From NCBI GenBank assembly GCA_945878525.1, contig CAMCTU010000002.1:1-64000 (forward strand): a stretch of 64,000 nt of DNA. Direction: 5' to 3'. The position numbers and the translations under genes were made by a program. The notes under the pieces were generated by a model. It saw only the letters and a program-made list of their open reading frames with translations. It was not told where the DNA came from and did no database searches. Below, in pieces: positions 54,546-63,539 of this stretch (position 1 is the stretch's first letter; each line of letters starts with the position of its first letter). Source of the DNA: Sphingobacterium thalpophilum (lineage in GTDB: Bacteria; Bacteroidota; Bacteroidia; Sphingobacteriales; Sphingobacteriaceae).

Positions 54546-55352
54546 TTAATCCCATATAGGTTTATAGGAGAGATGAATCTTTTCACCAAAAAATAGCCTT
54601 GTGCTCTTTGCAAAAGATGGTGTAAAATCTGAAACAAAAAACTGATGACGCTTTGCGGGACCATCATTAAGTAAATTAAGCTTTGTCAGACGTTCCTTCA
54701 GGTATCCGGCTACAATTTCTGCAGTGTTGATAATATCAAGTTTATCACCGTAAAATGAGGATATTTCTGGCTTTATCAGGGGGTAATGGGTACAGGCAAG
54801 TATCAAACTATCTATTTTTTTTAGCTTTGGTGATGTCAGGTAAGAATTAATAACTGTTTTACTGATATTATTATTAAAAAACCCCTCCTCAATCATAGGT
54901 GCTAATAAGGGTGTAGCAAGTGAAGAAACCACAATAGTGGGATCTATAATCTTGAATTTCTTTGCGTAAATATCTGAGCGAATTGTTGATTTTGTTGCTA
55001 TCACTCCTATTTTTTTATATTTCCCATCACTTACCATCAAATTTACAATCGGATCTATCACATTGATAATCGGAACTTTATCCCCAAGAAAATGAACTAA
55101 TTCATGGTAGGCATGTGCAGATGCTGTATTACAGGCAATGACAATTAGCTTACAATTTCTATCCAGCAAGAACTTAGCAATTTTTAGACTATAAAATTTG
55201 ATGGCTTCGGGTGATTTATCCCCGTAAGGCATATGAGCAGTATCGCCAAAATAAATAATTTGTTCATTTGGAAGGATTTTCCGAATAGCATTTGCAACCG
55301 TAAGGCCACCGATTCCGGAATCGAAAACTCCAATAGGAAGTGCTGAACTCAT
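54546..55352 (-). CDS. murI: Glutamate racemase
   Basis: 268 residues. MurI makes D-glutamate for peptidoglycan. The catalytic pair is Cys74 (IACNTASAHAYHE) and a second Cys near 187 (ILACTHYPLIKPEI), with Asp11 in GVFDSGIGGLTV and YFGDTAHMPYGDKS. It belongs to the cluster ending ompH-bamA-uppS but is separated from ompH by a strong terminator and has its own -7 element 4 nt before the ATG, so its mRNA would be leaderless. Its stop is 80 bp from the nuoH start. Confidence 0.97.
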   Translation of the reverse strand: MSSALPIGVFDSGIGGLTVANAIRKILPNEQIIYFGDTAHMPYGDKSPEAIKFYSLKIAKFLLDRNCKLIVIACNTASAHAYHELVHFLGDKVPIINVIDPIVNLMVSDGKYKKIGVIATKSTIRSDIYAKKFKIIDPTIVVSSLATPLLAPMIEEGFFNNNISKTVINSYLTSPKLKKIDSLILACTHYPLIKPEISSFYGDKLDIINTAEIVAGYLKERLTKLNLLNDGPAKRHQFFVSDFTPSFAKSTRLFFGEKIHLSYKPIWD

Positions 55353-55356
55353 AACT

Positions 55357-55364
55357 CAAAAATA
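55357..55364 (-). promoter_or_regulatory. Putative -7 promoter element of murI, 4 nt from the ATG
   Basis: On the minus strand TATTTTTG, AGTT, ATG. Exact TAnnTTTG match with the same spacing as at cmk (TATTTTTG, CTTA, ATG), predicting leaderless transcription. Confidence 0.5.
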
Positions 55365-55404
55365 GAATAATAAATCGAGCAGTTGTATTGAAATTTTTGA
55401 ACAA

Positions 55405-55436
55405 AAAAAATGCGAAGTGAATACTTCGCATTTTTT
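55405..55436 (-). terminator. Rho-independent terminator after the ompH genes
   Basis: A 14-bp perfect stem AAAAAATGCGAAGT/ACTTCGCATTTTTT with a 4-nt loop, 15 bp after the ompH stop at 55452. It separates the bamA-ompH transcript from murI. Confidence 0.93.
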
Positions 55437-55451
55437 AAAATAAAATAAACC

Positions 55452-55997
55452 TTATTTAGCTGCAATTGCAATACCTAATTTGGTTTTTACATCATTCATT
55501 AAATCAGTACCTCCGTCAAAATATACTACTCCAGGCTGAGAAACATCAAAAACATAAGCAAAACCCTTTTCTTTAGCGATTGCCTTTACGGCTTCTTCTG
55601 CCTTTTTAAATACAGGCGAATAGATCTCAGAACGCTTTGTGGTCATTTCTTCCTGCGCCTTTTCCTGCTCTTCAGTAATGCGTTTTTCCAGATCCTGAAT
55701 CGTTCCTCCAAGTGTGGTTAATTCTTTCTCTAAGGTAGCTCTGTTTGCTTCACTCAATGTTTTGTATTTTTCCTCATATGTGGTAACCATTTTCTGGCGC
55801 TCAGCACCCATCAACTCAAGTGAGGTTTGTTTTGCCTTAGCAAAAGTCTGAAAACTAGCATCAGCAGTTTTCATTTCAGGCATTGACTGTAATAGATCAG
55901 CCGAATTAATGTGACCAAATTTTTGCTGAGCATTCGCAGCACTAACTGCAAAGAATAATCCGAAAGCAACAACTCCTATTTTAAATACTTTTTTCAT
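55452..55997 (-). CDS. OmpH/Skp-family periplasmic chaperone (second copy)
   Basis: 181 residues. The signal peptide is MKKVFKIGVVAFGLFFAVSA, with cleavage after ANAQ. The mature protein begins QKFGHINSADLLQSMPEMKT, the OmpH N-terminus, then a long coiled-coil (about 45-130, rich in K/E with TTYEEKYKTLSEANRATLEK) and a C-terminal segment KGFAYVFDVSQPGVVYFDGG. Skp chaperones hold unfolded outer-membrane proteins for BAM. It follows the first ompH by 39 bp and ends at a strong terminator. Confidence 0.93.
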   Translation of the reverse strand: MKKVFKIGVVAFGLFFAVSAANAQQKFGHINSADLLQSMPEMKTADASFQTFAKAKQTSLELMGAERQKMVTTYEEKYKTLSEANRATLEKELTTLGGTIQDLEKRITEEQEKAQEEMTTKRSEIYSPVFKKAEEAVKAIAKEKGFAYVFDVSQPGVVYFDGGTDLMNDVKTKLGIAIAAK

Positions 55998-56036
55998 TTT
56001 TTTTGTATTCTGTTATTTGTTTATAATTTAAAAAAC

Positions 56037-56567
56037 CTATTTACTTATTGTACCGGGCTTATAACCTAATCTGATAATTACATCATTACTTTTGTCTAAA
56101 CGCGGACTTGCATACATTAGTGTGATCTCGCTGTTTTTATCAAATAACATATCCAGTTGTTGAGCTTCTGCAACAGCCTGGACTGCCTTCGAAACACGAT
56201 CCTGAATAGGTTTAATTAATTTTGTACGAGCCTGGAAAAGTTCCCCTTCGAAACCGAATTTAAGCCTTTGAAACTCCTTAGCTTCATTTTCCTTTTCAAT
56301 TATTTCGTTTTCCCGAGTTTTTCTCATAAGCTCTGTCAACAAAACCTGATCAGCCTGATAGGCTTTAAAAAGGCTCTCAATAGCAATAAACTTAGAATCA
56401 ACCTCCTTTTGCCATTGTAAAGAGAGGGCATCCAATTGCTTTTGAGATGAATTATATTCAGGTATGTGTTTTAGAATATAATCACTGTCTACATATGCAA
56501 AACGTTGTGCATAGGCTCCTAAAACTGTAAAAGCCAATAACAATACAATTATAAGAATTTTTTTCAT
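56037..56567 (-). CDS. OmpH/Skp-family periplasmic chaperone (first copy)
   Basis: 176 residues. Signal peptide MKKILIIVLLLAFTVLGAYA, then QRFAYVDSDYILKHIPEYNS, the OmpH N-terminal strand. A coiled-coil arm (about 45-125) and a C-terminal strand region QQLDMLFDKNSEITLMYASP complete the Skp fold. It begins 5 bp after the bamA stop, so the chaperone and assembly machine are coupled. It is clearly diverged from the second copy, so the duplication is old. Confidence 0.92.
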   Translation of the reverse strand: MKKILIIVLLLAFTVLGAYAQRFAYVDSDYILKHIPEYNSSQKQLDALSLQWQKEVDSKFIAIESLFKAYQADQVLLTELMRKTRENEIIEKENEAKEFQRLKFGFEGELFQARTKLIKPIQDRVSKAVQAVAEAQQLDMLFDKNSEITLMYASPRLDKSNDVIIRLGYKPGTISK

Positions 56568-56572
56568 AACAC

Positions 56573-59116
56573 TTAATTAAATCCTCCGTTCAGAGCTTGG
56601 GAAATACTGAATGTAAAAGATTGTTTTCCATTAGAGGGTAATCCAGGTATCTTGTCAAAAGGAAAACCATAATCAATCCCAAGAAGTCCAAAAATAGGTA
56701 AAAATACTCTTGCTCCAATACCTGCGGTACGTCTGATGTTAAATGGTGCAAAATCACGGAATGAACTCCAGGTATTTCCTCCTTCAGCAAAAGCCAAAAC
56801 GAAAATTGTAGCAGTCTGACTGGCTGTTATTGGATGTCTTAATTCCAGAACATATTTATTGAACAAGGGACTACCCGAACCCTGGGCAATAGTTGGATTA
56901 GAGCCCGCAGGAATTACTGCATTATTAGCATAACCACGCATTGCAATAATCTCAGAACCCTGAAGGAAATCAAACCCCTGCATACCATCACCCCCAAGTT
57001 TAAATCTTTCAAAGGCCGATTGCCCTATCGCCTGATTATAAATTCCCAAGAACCCAAATTGCGCCTGAGCCTTAAGAACTAGCTTTCCGTAGATGCGCTG
57101 GAACCACTGCGACTCAAATTTCCATTTATGATATTCTGTAAACCTGTATTTATCCTTATCAGTTGCGATTGCATAATTCTTATTGTTAAGTAAGGAAAAT
57201 GGAGGTGTTGCCTGTACTGTCAGCTTTAAATTTGAACCTGTAGTTGGAAAAATTGGTGCATCAACAGAATTCCTGCTGAATTCCTGTGTCAGGTTAAAAT
57301 TATAGGATGTACCTGAAGAAAAAATAAATCCACTAAAGTTATTCAGAATATATTGCTGAAGATTAATTGAAGTATTGGCCTGGAAATAATCATCAGGCCA
57401 TTTCAAACGTTTACCTAAACTAAAGGTCAAACCATTCAGGCGAATCTTCTGCTGATTAAGATCCTGATTACGAAGACCGTTTGATTGCAAAGAGGTGAAA
57501 GCGCTAATTCCGAAATAAATAGGTTTCTTTCCTCCAAGCCATGGTTCAGAGAATGAAAAATTATAGGATTGATAGAATTTACCATTTGTTTGCCCCCTGA
57601 TACTCAGTCTTTGTCCGTCTCCTTTAGGCAACGGTTTCCAGGCGCTTTTATTGAAAAGATTACGGGCAGAGAAATTATTAAATGTTAATCCCAGGGTACC
57701 CACAACACGTCCTCCACCAAAACCTCCGGATAACTCAATTTGATCAGAAGGCTTTTCTACCACATTATACTCGATATCTACTGTACCATCATTAGGATTA
57801 ATATTGATTGGTTTAGGATCAGTTTTGGTATCATCAAAATTTCCTAACTGTGCAATTTCACGGGTACTTCTTACAATAAGCTCTTTAGAAAATTTCTGTC
57901 CCGGTTTTGTACGAATCTCTCTTAAAATTACCCTATCATTGGTTAACTCATTCCCTCTAACCCTGATATTATTAATTGTATACTGCGGCCCTTCATACAT
58001 TCTCAGTTCGAGATCAATGGTATCGCCATAAACTTTGGTCTGAACCGGATCAACATTAAATGTCAGATATCCATCGTTCATATAGAGTGAAGATATATCA
58101 TCTCCTCCGGGACTGCTGGTTAGTTTTCTTTCAAGTTTCTTCTCACTAAATACTTCGCCTTTATTGACAGCCAAAATAGTCTCCAGAACTTTGGTAGAAT
58201 ATTTAGCATTACCTGCCCAGGTTATATTTCCAAAATAATATTTAGGCCCCTCATGAAGATCAATTTTTACACCGATAGTACTTTTTCCGGTTCGATAGGT
58301 AGTGTCTTTGACTATTTCAGCATCACGATAACCTTTTTCCTGCATTTTTTCTACAAGTTTTAGCTTATCCTCATCATATTTATTCTGAAGGAACTTGCCT
58401 GATCCAAATACTTTGTAAAAAGCCTTTTCTTTGGTCTTCTTCAAGTATTTCTTTAAGTTCTTATCCTTAAAATCTTTATTTCCATTAATTACAATTTCAC
58501 TTATTTTAACTCTATCGTTCTTCTCAACTGTAATATCTAAAATTTTATTATTTGCCGCAGCAGTGTCTTTTCTTTCTGCAATGAACACATCTGCAAACAG
58601 AAAACCTTTCTCAGTGAAATGCTTTTTTATTATATCTGTGGTTGTTTTCAGTAAATTCTCATTAACAACCTTGCCTGTTTTATCATTTAACTTTTCACGA
58701 ACATCTGTTACTTCACCTTTTTTCAAGCCAATTAAATCAATTCTGGTTAAACGAGGACGTTCCACAACTTCTATCTCGAAAAATATTGAATCAGATCTGA
58801 TCTCAGCTATGTTTAATTTTACATCATCAAATAATCCCTGAGCCCAAAGGTTTTTTACTGCGTTGGATGTAGCATCACCTGGAACAGAAATCCTGTCCCC
58901 TTTGGTTAACTTTGAAATAGTAATCAGAACATCATTATCCAGAAATTCAGTACCAAGAATTTTGGTTCCACCGATAACGAAATCTTTAGGATTCAAATAG
59001 CTAAGTTCTTCGTTAGTTGTAGTTTTAGTTGGAGTTGGGGTTCCAGTTCTTCCAAACTGGGCCATAGCAGAAGTACCGGATACTAAAAACAAAAACAGTA
59101 TGAAAATTCGATTCAT
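56573..59116 (-). CDS. bamA: Outer-membrane protein assembly factor BamA
   Basis: 847 residues. Signal peptide (MNRIFILFLFLVSGTSAMAQ), then about five POTRA repeats (roughly 45-455), recognisable in NAVKNLWAQGLFDDVKLNIA, KISEIVINGNKDFKDKNLKK and QYTINNIRVRGNELTNDRVI. After GGFGGGRVVGTLGLTFNNFS comes the 16-strand barrel, with the lid motif region GGDGMQGFDFLQGSEIIAMR. It inserts other outer-membrane proteins. It ends SFTFSISQALNGGFN, with Asn instead of the usual terminal aromatic. It is followed by two skp genes, 5 bp and 39 bp apart. Confidence 0.97.
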   Translation of the reverse strand: MNRIFILFLFLVSGTSAMAQFGRTGTPTPTKTTTNEELSYLNPKDFVIGGTKILGTEFLDNDVLITISKLTKGDRISVPGDATSNAVKNLWAQGLFDDVKLNIAEIRSDSIFFEIEVVERPRLTRIDLIGLKKGEVTDVREKLNDKTGKVVNENLLKTTTDIIKKHFTEKGFLFADVFIAERKDTAAANNKILDITVEKNDRVKISEIVINGNKDFKDKNLKKYLKKTKEKAFYKVFGSGKFLQNKYDEDKLKLVEKMQEKGYRDAEIVKDTTYRTGKSTIGVKIDLHEGPKYYFGNITWAGNAKYSTKVLETILAVNKGEVFSEKKLERKLTSSPGGDDISSLYMNDGYLTFNVDPVQTKVYGDTIDLELRMYEGPQYTINNIRVRGNELTNDRVILREIRTKPGQKFSKELIVRSTREIAQLGNFDDTKTDPKPININPNDGTVDIEYNVVEKPSDQIELSGGFGGGRVVGTLGLTFNNFSARNLFNKSAWKPLPKGDGQRLSIRGQTNGKFYQSYNFSFSEPWLGGKKPIYFGISAFTSLQSNGLRNQDLNQQKIRLNGLTFSLGKRLKWPDDYFQANTSINLQQYILNNFSGFIFSSGTSYNFNLTQEFSRNSVDAPIFPTTGSNLKLTVQATPPFSLLNNKNYAIATDKDKYRFTEYHKWKFESQWFQRIYGKLVLKAQAQFGFLGIYNQAIGQSAFERFKLGGDGMQGFDFLQGSEIIAMRGYANNAVIPAGSNPTIAQGSGSPLFNKYVLELRHPITASQTATIFVLAFAEGGNTWSSFRDFAPFNIRRTAGIGARVFLPIFGLLGIDYGFPFDKIPGLPSNGKQSFTFSISQALNGGFN

Positions 59117-59177
59117 TTGATGTATTAAAGATGCTAAATTAAGCTAATAGCTTGTTAAAAAGTGTTAAAAGTGAAAA

Positions 59178-59918
59178 TTAGTTCAACTGTTCACTAATCA
59201 TACCGAATCGTCTCTCTCTTTTCTGATAATCTAATACAGCTTCAAAAAGATCCTCTCTTCTAAAATCCGGCCATAATTTTGAAGTAAAATACAATTCAGC
59301 ATAGGCAATTTGCCATAATAGATAATTACTGATTCTGTGTTCGCCACTTGTTCGGATCATCAGTTCTGGGTCAGGTATGCCAGCAGTGTTCAGATGAGTA
59401 CCGAAAATCTCTTCAGTAATTTCTTCTGCTTCTAATTCACCATCCCTTACTTTTACAGCCAATCGTTTTGCCGCATCCGTAATTTCCCATCTCGAACTAT
59501 AACTCAGTGCGAGAGTAAGCGTACAATTGGCATTTAAAGAGGTTTTCCTTATCGCTTCTAATAATTGTTTTCGGCACTTTTCAGGCAATGAAGACAAATT
59601 CCCGATGGCATTTAAACGCACACCATTATCCATCAAAGTTCTGGTTTCCTTGCTTATGGTTGAAACCAAGAGTTCCATTAATGCCATTACCTCAAGTTTT
59701 GGTCTGTTCCAATTTTCAGTTGAAAAAGCGTACAAAGTTAGGTATTTGATCCCGAGTTCAACCGCACCTTCAACTGTGTCACGAACTGCAATAACACCGT
59801 TTTGATGACCAAAAACGCGATGTTTCCCTTTATCCTTTGCCCAACGGCCATTCCCATCCATAATTACTGCTACATGTAGCGGCAAGCGTTCTTTATCTAT
59901 CTGTTCAATCAGGCTCAT
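59178..59918 (-). CDS. uppS: Undecaprenyl-diphosphate synthase (isoprenyl transferase)
   Basis: 246 residues. UppS builds the C55 lipid carrier for peptidoglycan and other wall polymers. The catalytic Asp21 is in VAVIMDGNGRWAKDKGKHRV, then GHQNG and LTLYAFSTENWNRP; the diphosphate Arg motif DPELMIRTSGEHRISNYLLW and AELYFTSKLWPDF end the enzyme. It is complete and starts 61 bp before bamA, forming a wall/outer-membrane operon. A promoter element lies 113 nt upstream of its ATG. Confidence 0.97.
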   Translation of the reverse strand: MSLIEQIDKERLPLHVAVIMDGNGRWAKDKGKHRVFGHQNGVIAVRDTVEGAVELGIKYLTLYAFSTENWNRPKLEVMALMELLVSTISKETRTLMDNGVRLNAIGNLSSLPEKCRKQLLEAIRKTSLNANCTLTLALSYSSRWEITDAAKRLAVKVRDGELEAEEITEEIFGTHLNTAGIPDPELMIRTSGEHRISNYLLWQIAYAELYFTSKLWPDFRREDLFEAVLDYQKRERRFGMISEQLN

Positions 59919-60274
59919 CGACTAAGTTTAACATTCCAAAGCAGAACAATTAATTTGAGGCTAAATCAATTATCCCCAGTTAAAAAATTATCTTGTGTAT
60001 AATTTAATAATTACTCTAAAATTTTGAGACGCAAAGTTATGACTTAATTACATTAATCTGCTACAAGAATTAAAACTGATTAAAATTGGCAATGTGAAAG
60101 GCAGATATACATAAATGACATACATTAAAAAAAAACATAAGATATTTATTTTGATAATGTCATATCATTTATATGATTTCAACTCTTTTTATTTAGAATA
60201 ACTTAAATAACAAATGATTAAGAGCTGGCAATAAAAAAATATAGATCCTAATTATTCCTTGTTTTTTTCGGTTC
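59919..60274. other. Long AT-rich gap upstream of uppS
   Basis: 356 bp without a gene on either strand. It holds the uppS -7 element at 60032-60039 and therefore a predicted leader of about 110 nt. No strong hairpin or T-run terminator for the PorG-like gene is visible. The rest is very AT-rich (for example 60120-60260) with no clear motif. Confidence 0.5.
60032..60039 (-). promoter_or_regulatory. Putative promoter of the uppS-bamA operon
   Basis: On the minus strand TAACTTTG followed by C, a strong -7 match. A TTG lies 24 nt further upstream, longer than the usual 19-20, so the -33 box is doubtful. Confidence 0.55.
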
Positions 60275-61066
60275 TTAAAAAGTGAAGCATTTAATCGGAA
60301 TAAACGTGTAGGTCAATCCCACTCCCGAAAACATATACGTGTCTCTGGGCCTAAAGTCCCCCCTTTGCGTTCCAGGTGTACCAATTTGTGGTGCAATTGA
60401 ACGGTCGGCAAGAGCCTGGGTTAACTGACTCGCAGGAGTTACTGCATTAAAATCAATATACCTTCCACTGATGTCATCCAGATAATCTGTAAAAGCTGTT
60501 CGATATCCAACTTCAGCAAGAATTGTCCAATGGCCGCTAATATTATATTTTACTCCCACACCGTAAGGCACGCTGATTGCACTCTTTTTATAGGCAATAT
60601 TCTCAGTCTGTACTAAACGTAGTTCAACGTCCTCAGCCTTATATTTTGTCAATGGATTATATGTAAAGGAAGCTACACCAGTAAAAAGATATGGACTCAG
60701 CTTTCTGGAATTATAACCAAAATCCGCGCCTGCCATATACCTGAAAAGATTGAATTCAATTTGCATGGATAGTTCTGAAATCAGAGAATTAAAGTCAAGA
60801 TTACGCGCTATCTGAAAAGAATTGGAAGACCCAGCATCGCTTGCCCGGACAGTTCCCTGCATAAAATTTAGCTTTGCTGACCAATACCCATCAAAATTCC
60901 GTTTGATTTGAACTCCAGCAGCGGGATCTGTAAGTTTGTGGACTTTAACAGGATTTATATCGCCCATATAACCAGCACCTCCTAAAAATCCACCAAATTC
61001 CCAAGTCTGTGCTGAACAAAAGTTGTTGTATAAAAGCAATATGATGATACCTAATAATCTAAGCAT
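60275..61066 (-). CDS. PorG-like/DUF6089 outer-membrane protein
   Basis: 263 residues. The signal peptide ends near residue 20 (NNFCSAQ). The mature protein is a small beta-barrel starting TWEFGGFLGGAGYMGDINPV and continuing with paired strands such as VPYGVGVKYNISGHWTILAE and VGYRTAFTDYLDDISGRYID. This is the DUF6089 family, which includes PorG of the type IX secretion system. In this phylum it sits between nadK and uppS in many genomes, also where no T9SS is present, so I do not claim a secretion role. The stop is close to a 356-bp AT-rich gap. Confidence 0.85.
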   Translation of the reverse strand: MLRLLGIIILLLYNNFCSAQTWEFGGFLGGAGYMGDINPVKVHKLTDPAAGVQIKRNFDGYWSAKLNFMQGTVRASDAGSSNSFQIARNLDFNSLISELSMQIEFNLFRYMAGADFGYNSRKLSPYLFTGVASFTYNPLTKYKAEDVELRLVQTENIAYKKSAISVPYGVGVKYNISGHWTILAEVGYRTAFTDYLDDISGRYIDFNAVTPASQLTQALADRSIAPQIGTPGTQRGDFRPRDTYMFSGVGLTYTFIPIKCFTF

Positions 61067-61083
61067 GAATGCAGATGCTGTTC

Positions 61084-61968
61084 TTAATAATTTCGGGTAT
61101 CAATTCCCCAAAGCAATTTAGTTCTTAACGTAGATAAATAGTTTTCATTATTGAGCCTAATCAAATTGATGTCAAAATCCGCCTTTTTTACTTTAACTTT
61201 TATTGAAGTATCAATTACCTCCGTTCTGGAATCACATGTTAGAAGGTATTTGGAACTTCTGCCTTCGATTTCAAAGGATAGAACATTGGTATCTGATAAA
61301 ACAATCGGACGAACATTAAGGTTATGTGGTGAAATTGGAGTGACAACCATGTTCCCGGATCCCGGGAAAACAATTGGCCCACCACAACTCAGCGAATATG
61401 CAGTTGATCCGGTAGGCGTTGCAACAATTAGTCCATCAGCCCAATAGGAATTCAAAAAATCTCCATTAAGATAGGCATGCACGATCATCATGGCTGAGGT
61501 ATCCCGTTTATGGATTGTTACATCATTCAAGGCAAAATTTTCATTTCCGAAAAGTTTTAGCTCTGATTCTATACAAAGCTGGACACGCTTATCCAGAGTA
61601 AAGTCCTTATTTACCAGACTTGACATGGCATTGACAATATCATTTTTATTAATACTCGCCAAAAAACCTAAACGTCCGAAGTTTATGCCAATTACCGGAA
61701 TATTAGTATCCCGAATTAGTGTAACAGTATCGAGTAAGGTACCATCACCACCCAGACTGATCATTACATCAACTTTAGCGTCAACCAGATCATTATAATT
61801 TCGAAAAATTTGAAACTTCCTTGGGAAAAATATTTTGCCTGAGATGAAGTGATTATACCTATCATAAACAAAGGTCTCAACCGAATGTTCTGCCAGGCTG
61901 TCGAAAACCTGCTGAACATGAGGTAATACAGTATTGTTGAATTGCCTGCCGTAAATTGCAATCTTCAT
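61084..61968 (-). CDS. nadK: NAD kinase
   Basis: 294 residues. NadK phosphorylates NAD to NADP. The GGDGTLLD motif is at 73-80, followed by GINFGRLGFLASI, ALNDVTIHKRDTSAMMIVHA (NE/D motif), SYWADGLIVATPTGSTAYSL and GPIVFPGSGNMVVTPISPHN. It lies 9 bp downstream of the CBS gene and 17 bp before the PorG-like gene, so the three share a transcript. Confidence 0.97.
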   Translation of the reverse strand: MKIAIYGRQFNNTVLPHVQQVFDSLAEHSVETFVYDRYNHFISGKIFFPRKFQIFRNYNDLVDAKVDVMISLGGDGTLLDTVTLIRDTNIPVIGINFGRLGFLASINKNDIVNAMSSLVNKDFTLDKRVQLCIESELKLFGNENFALNDVTIHKRDTSAMMIVHAYLNGDFLNSYWADGLIVATPTGSTAYSLSCGGPIVFPGSGNMVVTPISPHNLNVRPIVLSDTNVLSFEIEGRSSKYLLTCDSRTEVIDTSIKVKVKKADFDINLIRLNNENYLSTLRTKLLWGIDTRNY

Positions 61969-61977
61969 GTTATATTC

Positions 61978-62640
61978 TTAGATATTGAGATAGTTCATTA
62001 ACTGATCGTATCTGTCAGAAGTACCATCATCTGATTTACTATCATTAAAGGTAGCCTTGATATGATAATCATACCTAAGAAAAGATGCTATTATAGAGGA
62101 CAAATCTGTGCGATTAAGCTTTAAGGTGATTTCAAGTTTTGTGGAATCATGGAAGGATTTAACGTAGGAGCTCAATATTTGAGCATTATCTGATTCTACA
62201 ATCTGTGAAATATGCGCCAAAGAATTATTTCTGTTAATGATCTCAAGAACAATTATGCCACCAGGTTCGCTCACTGATGTAATTGTGGCAATATGTTCCA
62301 TCATTGTGTTTATGGAAATAAGACCTTTGTAGTTTTTGTGGACATCAAGAACGGGAACAACACTTAATTTCTGTTCGTAAAAGATCCTGATAACATCGTA
62401 AACGTGTTGATCCTCAAAGACAAATGGATTATGAAGTGATAAAAATAAACTGCCAACTTGAGCATTGGAATCAAGAACTTGTATCAGATCTTCATCAGAT
62501 ACAAGTCCAAGAAATTGTTTTTCATTAACAATTGGGAGGTGATTGATACGAAACTCGCTCATCCGTTCATGCACTTTTTGAATGGTATCAGTAGTTCTTA
62601 TAGCTGGTATACTATCCGATATGAGTTCGTATGCTAACAT
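61978..62640 (-). CDS. CBS-domain regulatory protein
   Basis: 220 residues. Two CBS repeats fill the N-terminal 130 residues (MLAYELISDSIPAIRTTDTI through RINHLPIVNEKQFLGLVSDE, and VVPVLDVHKNYKGLISINTM), able to bind an adenosyl nucleotide. The C-terminus (GGIIVLEIINRNNSLAHISQ then KLEITLKLNRTDLSSIIASF) has the beta-alpha-beta pattern of an ACT-like domain. No catalytic domain is present; a regulatory or sensing role is inferred. It stands 10 bp after the alpha/beta hydrolase and 9 bp before nadK. Confidence 0.88.
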   Translation of the reverse strand: MLAYELISDSIPAIRTTDTIQKVHERMSEFRINHLPIVNEKQFLGLVSDEDLIQVLDSNAQVGSLFLSLHNPFVFEDQHVYDVIRIFYEQKLSVVPVLDVHKNYKGLISINTMMEHIATITSVSEPGGIIVLEIINRNNSLAHISQIVESDNAQILSSYVKSFHDSTKLEITLKLNRTDLSSIIASFLRYDYHIKATFNDSKSDDGTSDRYDQLMNYLNI

Positions 62641-62650
62641 AAGGTTGGTG

Positions 62651-63409
62651 TTAATAGATACGATCTAAAAACTTTCTTAAGTGCGCATTGAATTCAAGAG
62701 GCCTTTCCATCATCGGAGCATGACCGCAGAGATCCACCCAATTCAACTCAGAATCAGGTAATAACTGATTGAATTCTAATGCCACATCAGGAGGGGTTAT
62801 TTTATCATTTTTACCCCATATTAGGCAAACGGGAACTTTAATTTTATGAATATCTTCTGACATATTGTGCCTGATGGCTGATTTAGCCATAGAAAGTATT
62901 TTAATCACTTTTATTCTGTCATTAACTATCTGGTAAACTTCATCCACCAGTTCTTTTGTTGCAATAACAGGATCATAAAAGGTAAATTCAACCTTTTCCT
63001 TGATGAAATCATAGCTTTCACGTTTAGGAAATGAACCTCCGAATGCGTTTTCATATAAACCTGAGCTGCCTGTCAAAACCAGCGATTTAACGTCATCCTG
63101 ATGTTCAAGGGTATAGATTAATCCAACATGGCCGCCAAGTGAATTACCCAGCACGGTAATATTTTTAAGTTTTTTATATTTTACAAATTTATGTACAAAC
63201 TTTGCAAGTGATTTCACTCCAGTGGTAAGCAAAGGAAGGTCGTAAAGTGGTAACAATGGTATAATTACCCTGTAATCCTTTTTAAACTCTTGCACAACAT
63301 CGGTCCAATTGCTAAGTGCACCCATTAAGCCATGGAGCAACAAAAGCACTTCACCTTCCCCCTCTTCAGTATATTTAAAACCGTTATCTTCTTTTATCTC
63401 GAACTCCAT
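62651..63409 (-). CDS. Alpha/beta-fold hydrolase
   Basis: 252 residues. The fold is complete: LLLLHGLMGALSNW (oxyanion region 23-36), the nucleophile elbow GNSLGG with Ser90, the acid in IWGKNDKITPPD and the His in CGHAPMMERP. It resembles BioH/MhpC-type esterases but the substrate is unknown. It is the first gene of a run with CBS, nadK and the PorG-like gene, 10 bp before the CBS gene. No exact -7 element is seen upstream. Confidence 0.88.
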   Translation of the reverse strand: MEFEIKEDNGFKYTEEGEGEVLLLLHGLMGALSNWTDVVQEFKKDYRVIIPLLPLYDLPLLTTGVKSLAKFVHKFVKYKKLKNITVLGNSLGGHVGLIYTLEHQDDVKSLVLTGSSGLYENAFGGSFPKRESYDFIKEKVEFTFYDPVIATKELVDEVYQIVNDRIKVIKILSMAKSAIRHNMSEDIHKIKVPVCLIWGKNDKITPPDVALEFNQLLPDSELNWVDLCGHAPMMERPLEFNAHLRKFLDRIY

Positions 63410-63539
63410 AGAATCGTTAAGTACAATTTGTCTTTTACCTGCTAAGATATAAGTCTAAAAGTTATTTCAATAAAAAAACTTATTATATCAGAAAGAAAAT
63501 AAGTCATAATAGTCAATTCAGTTATAAACGATCAAAAAA

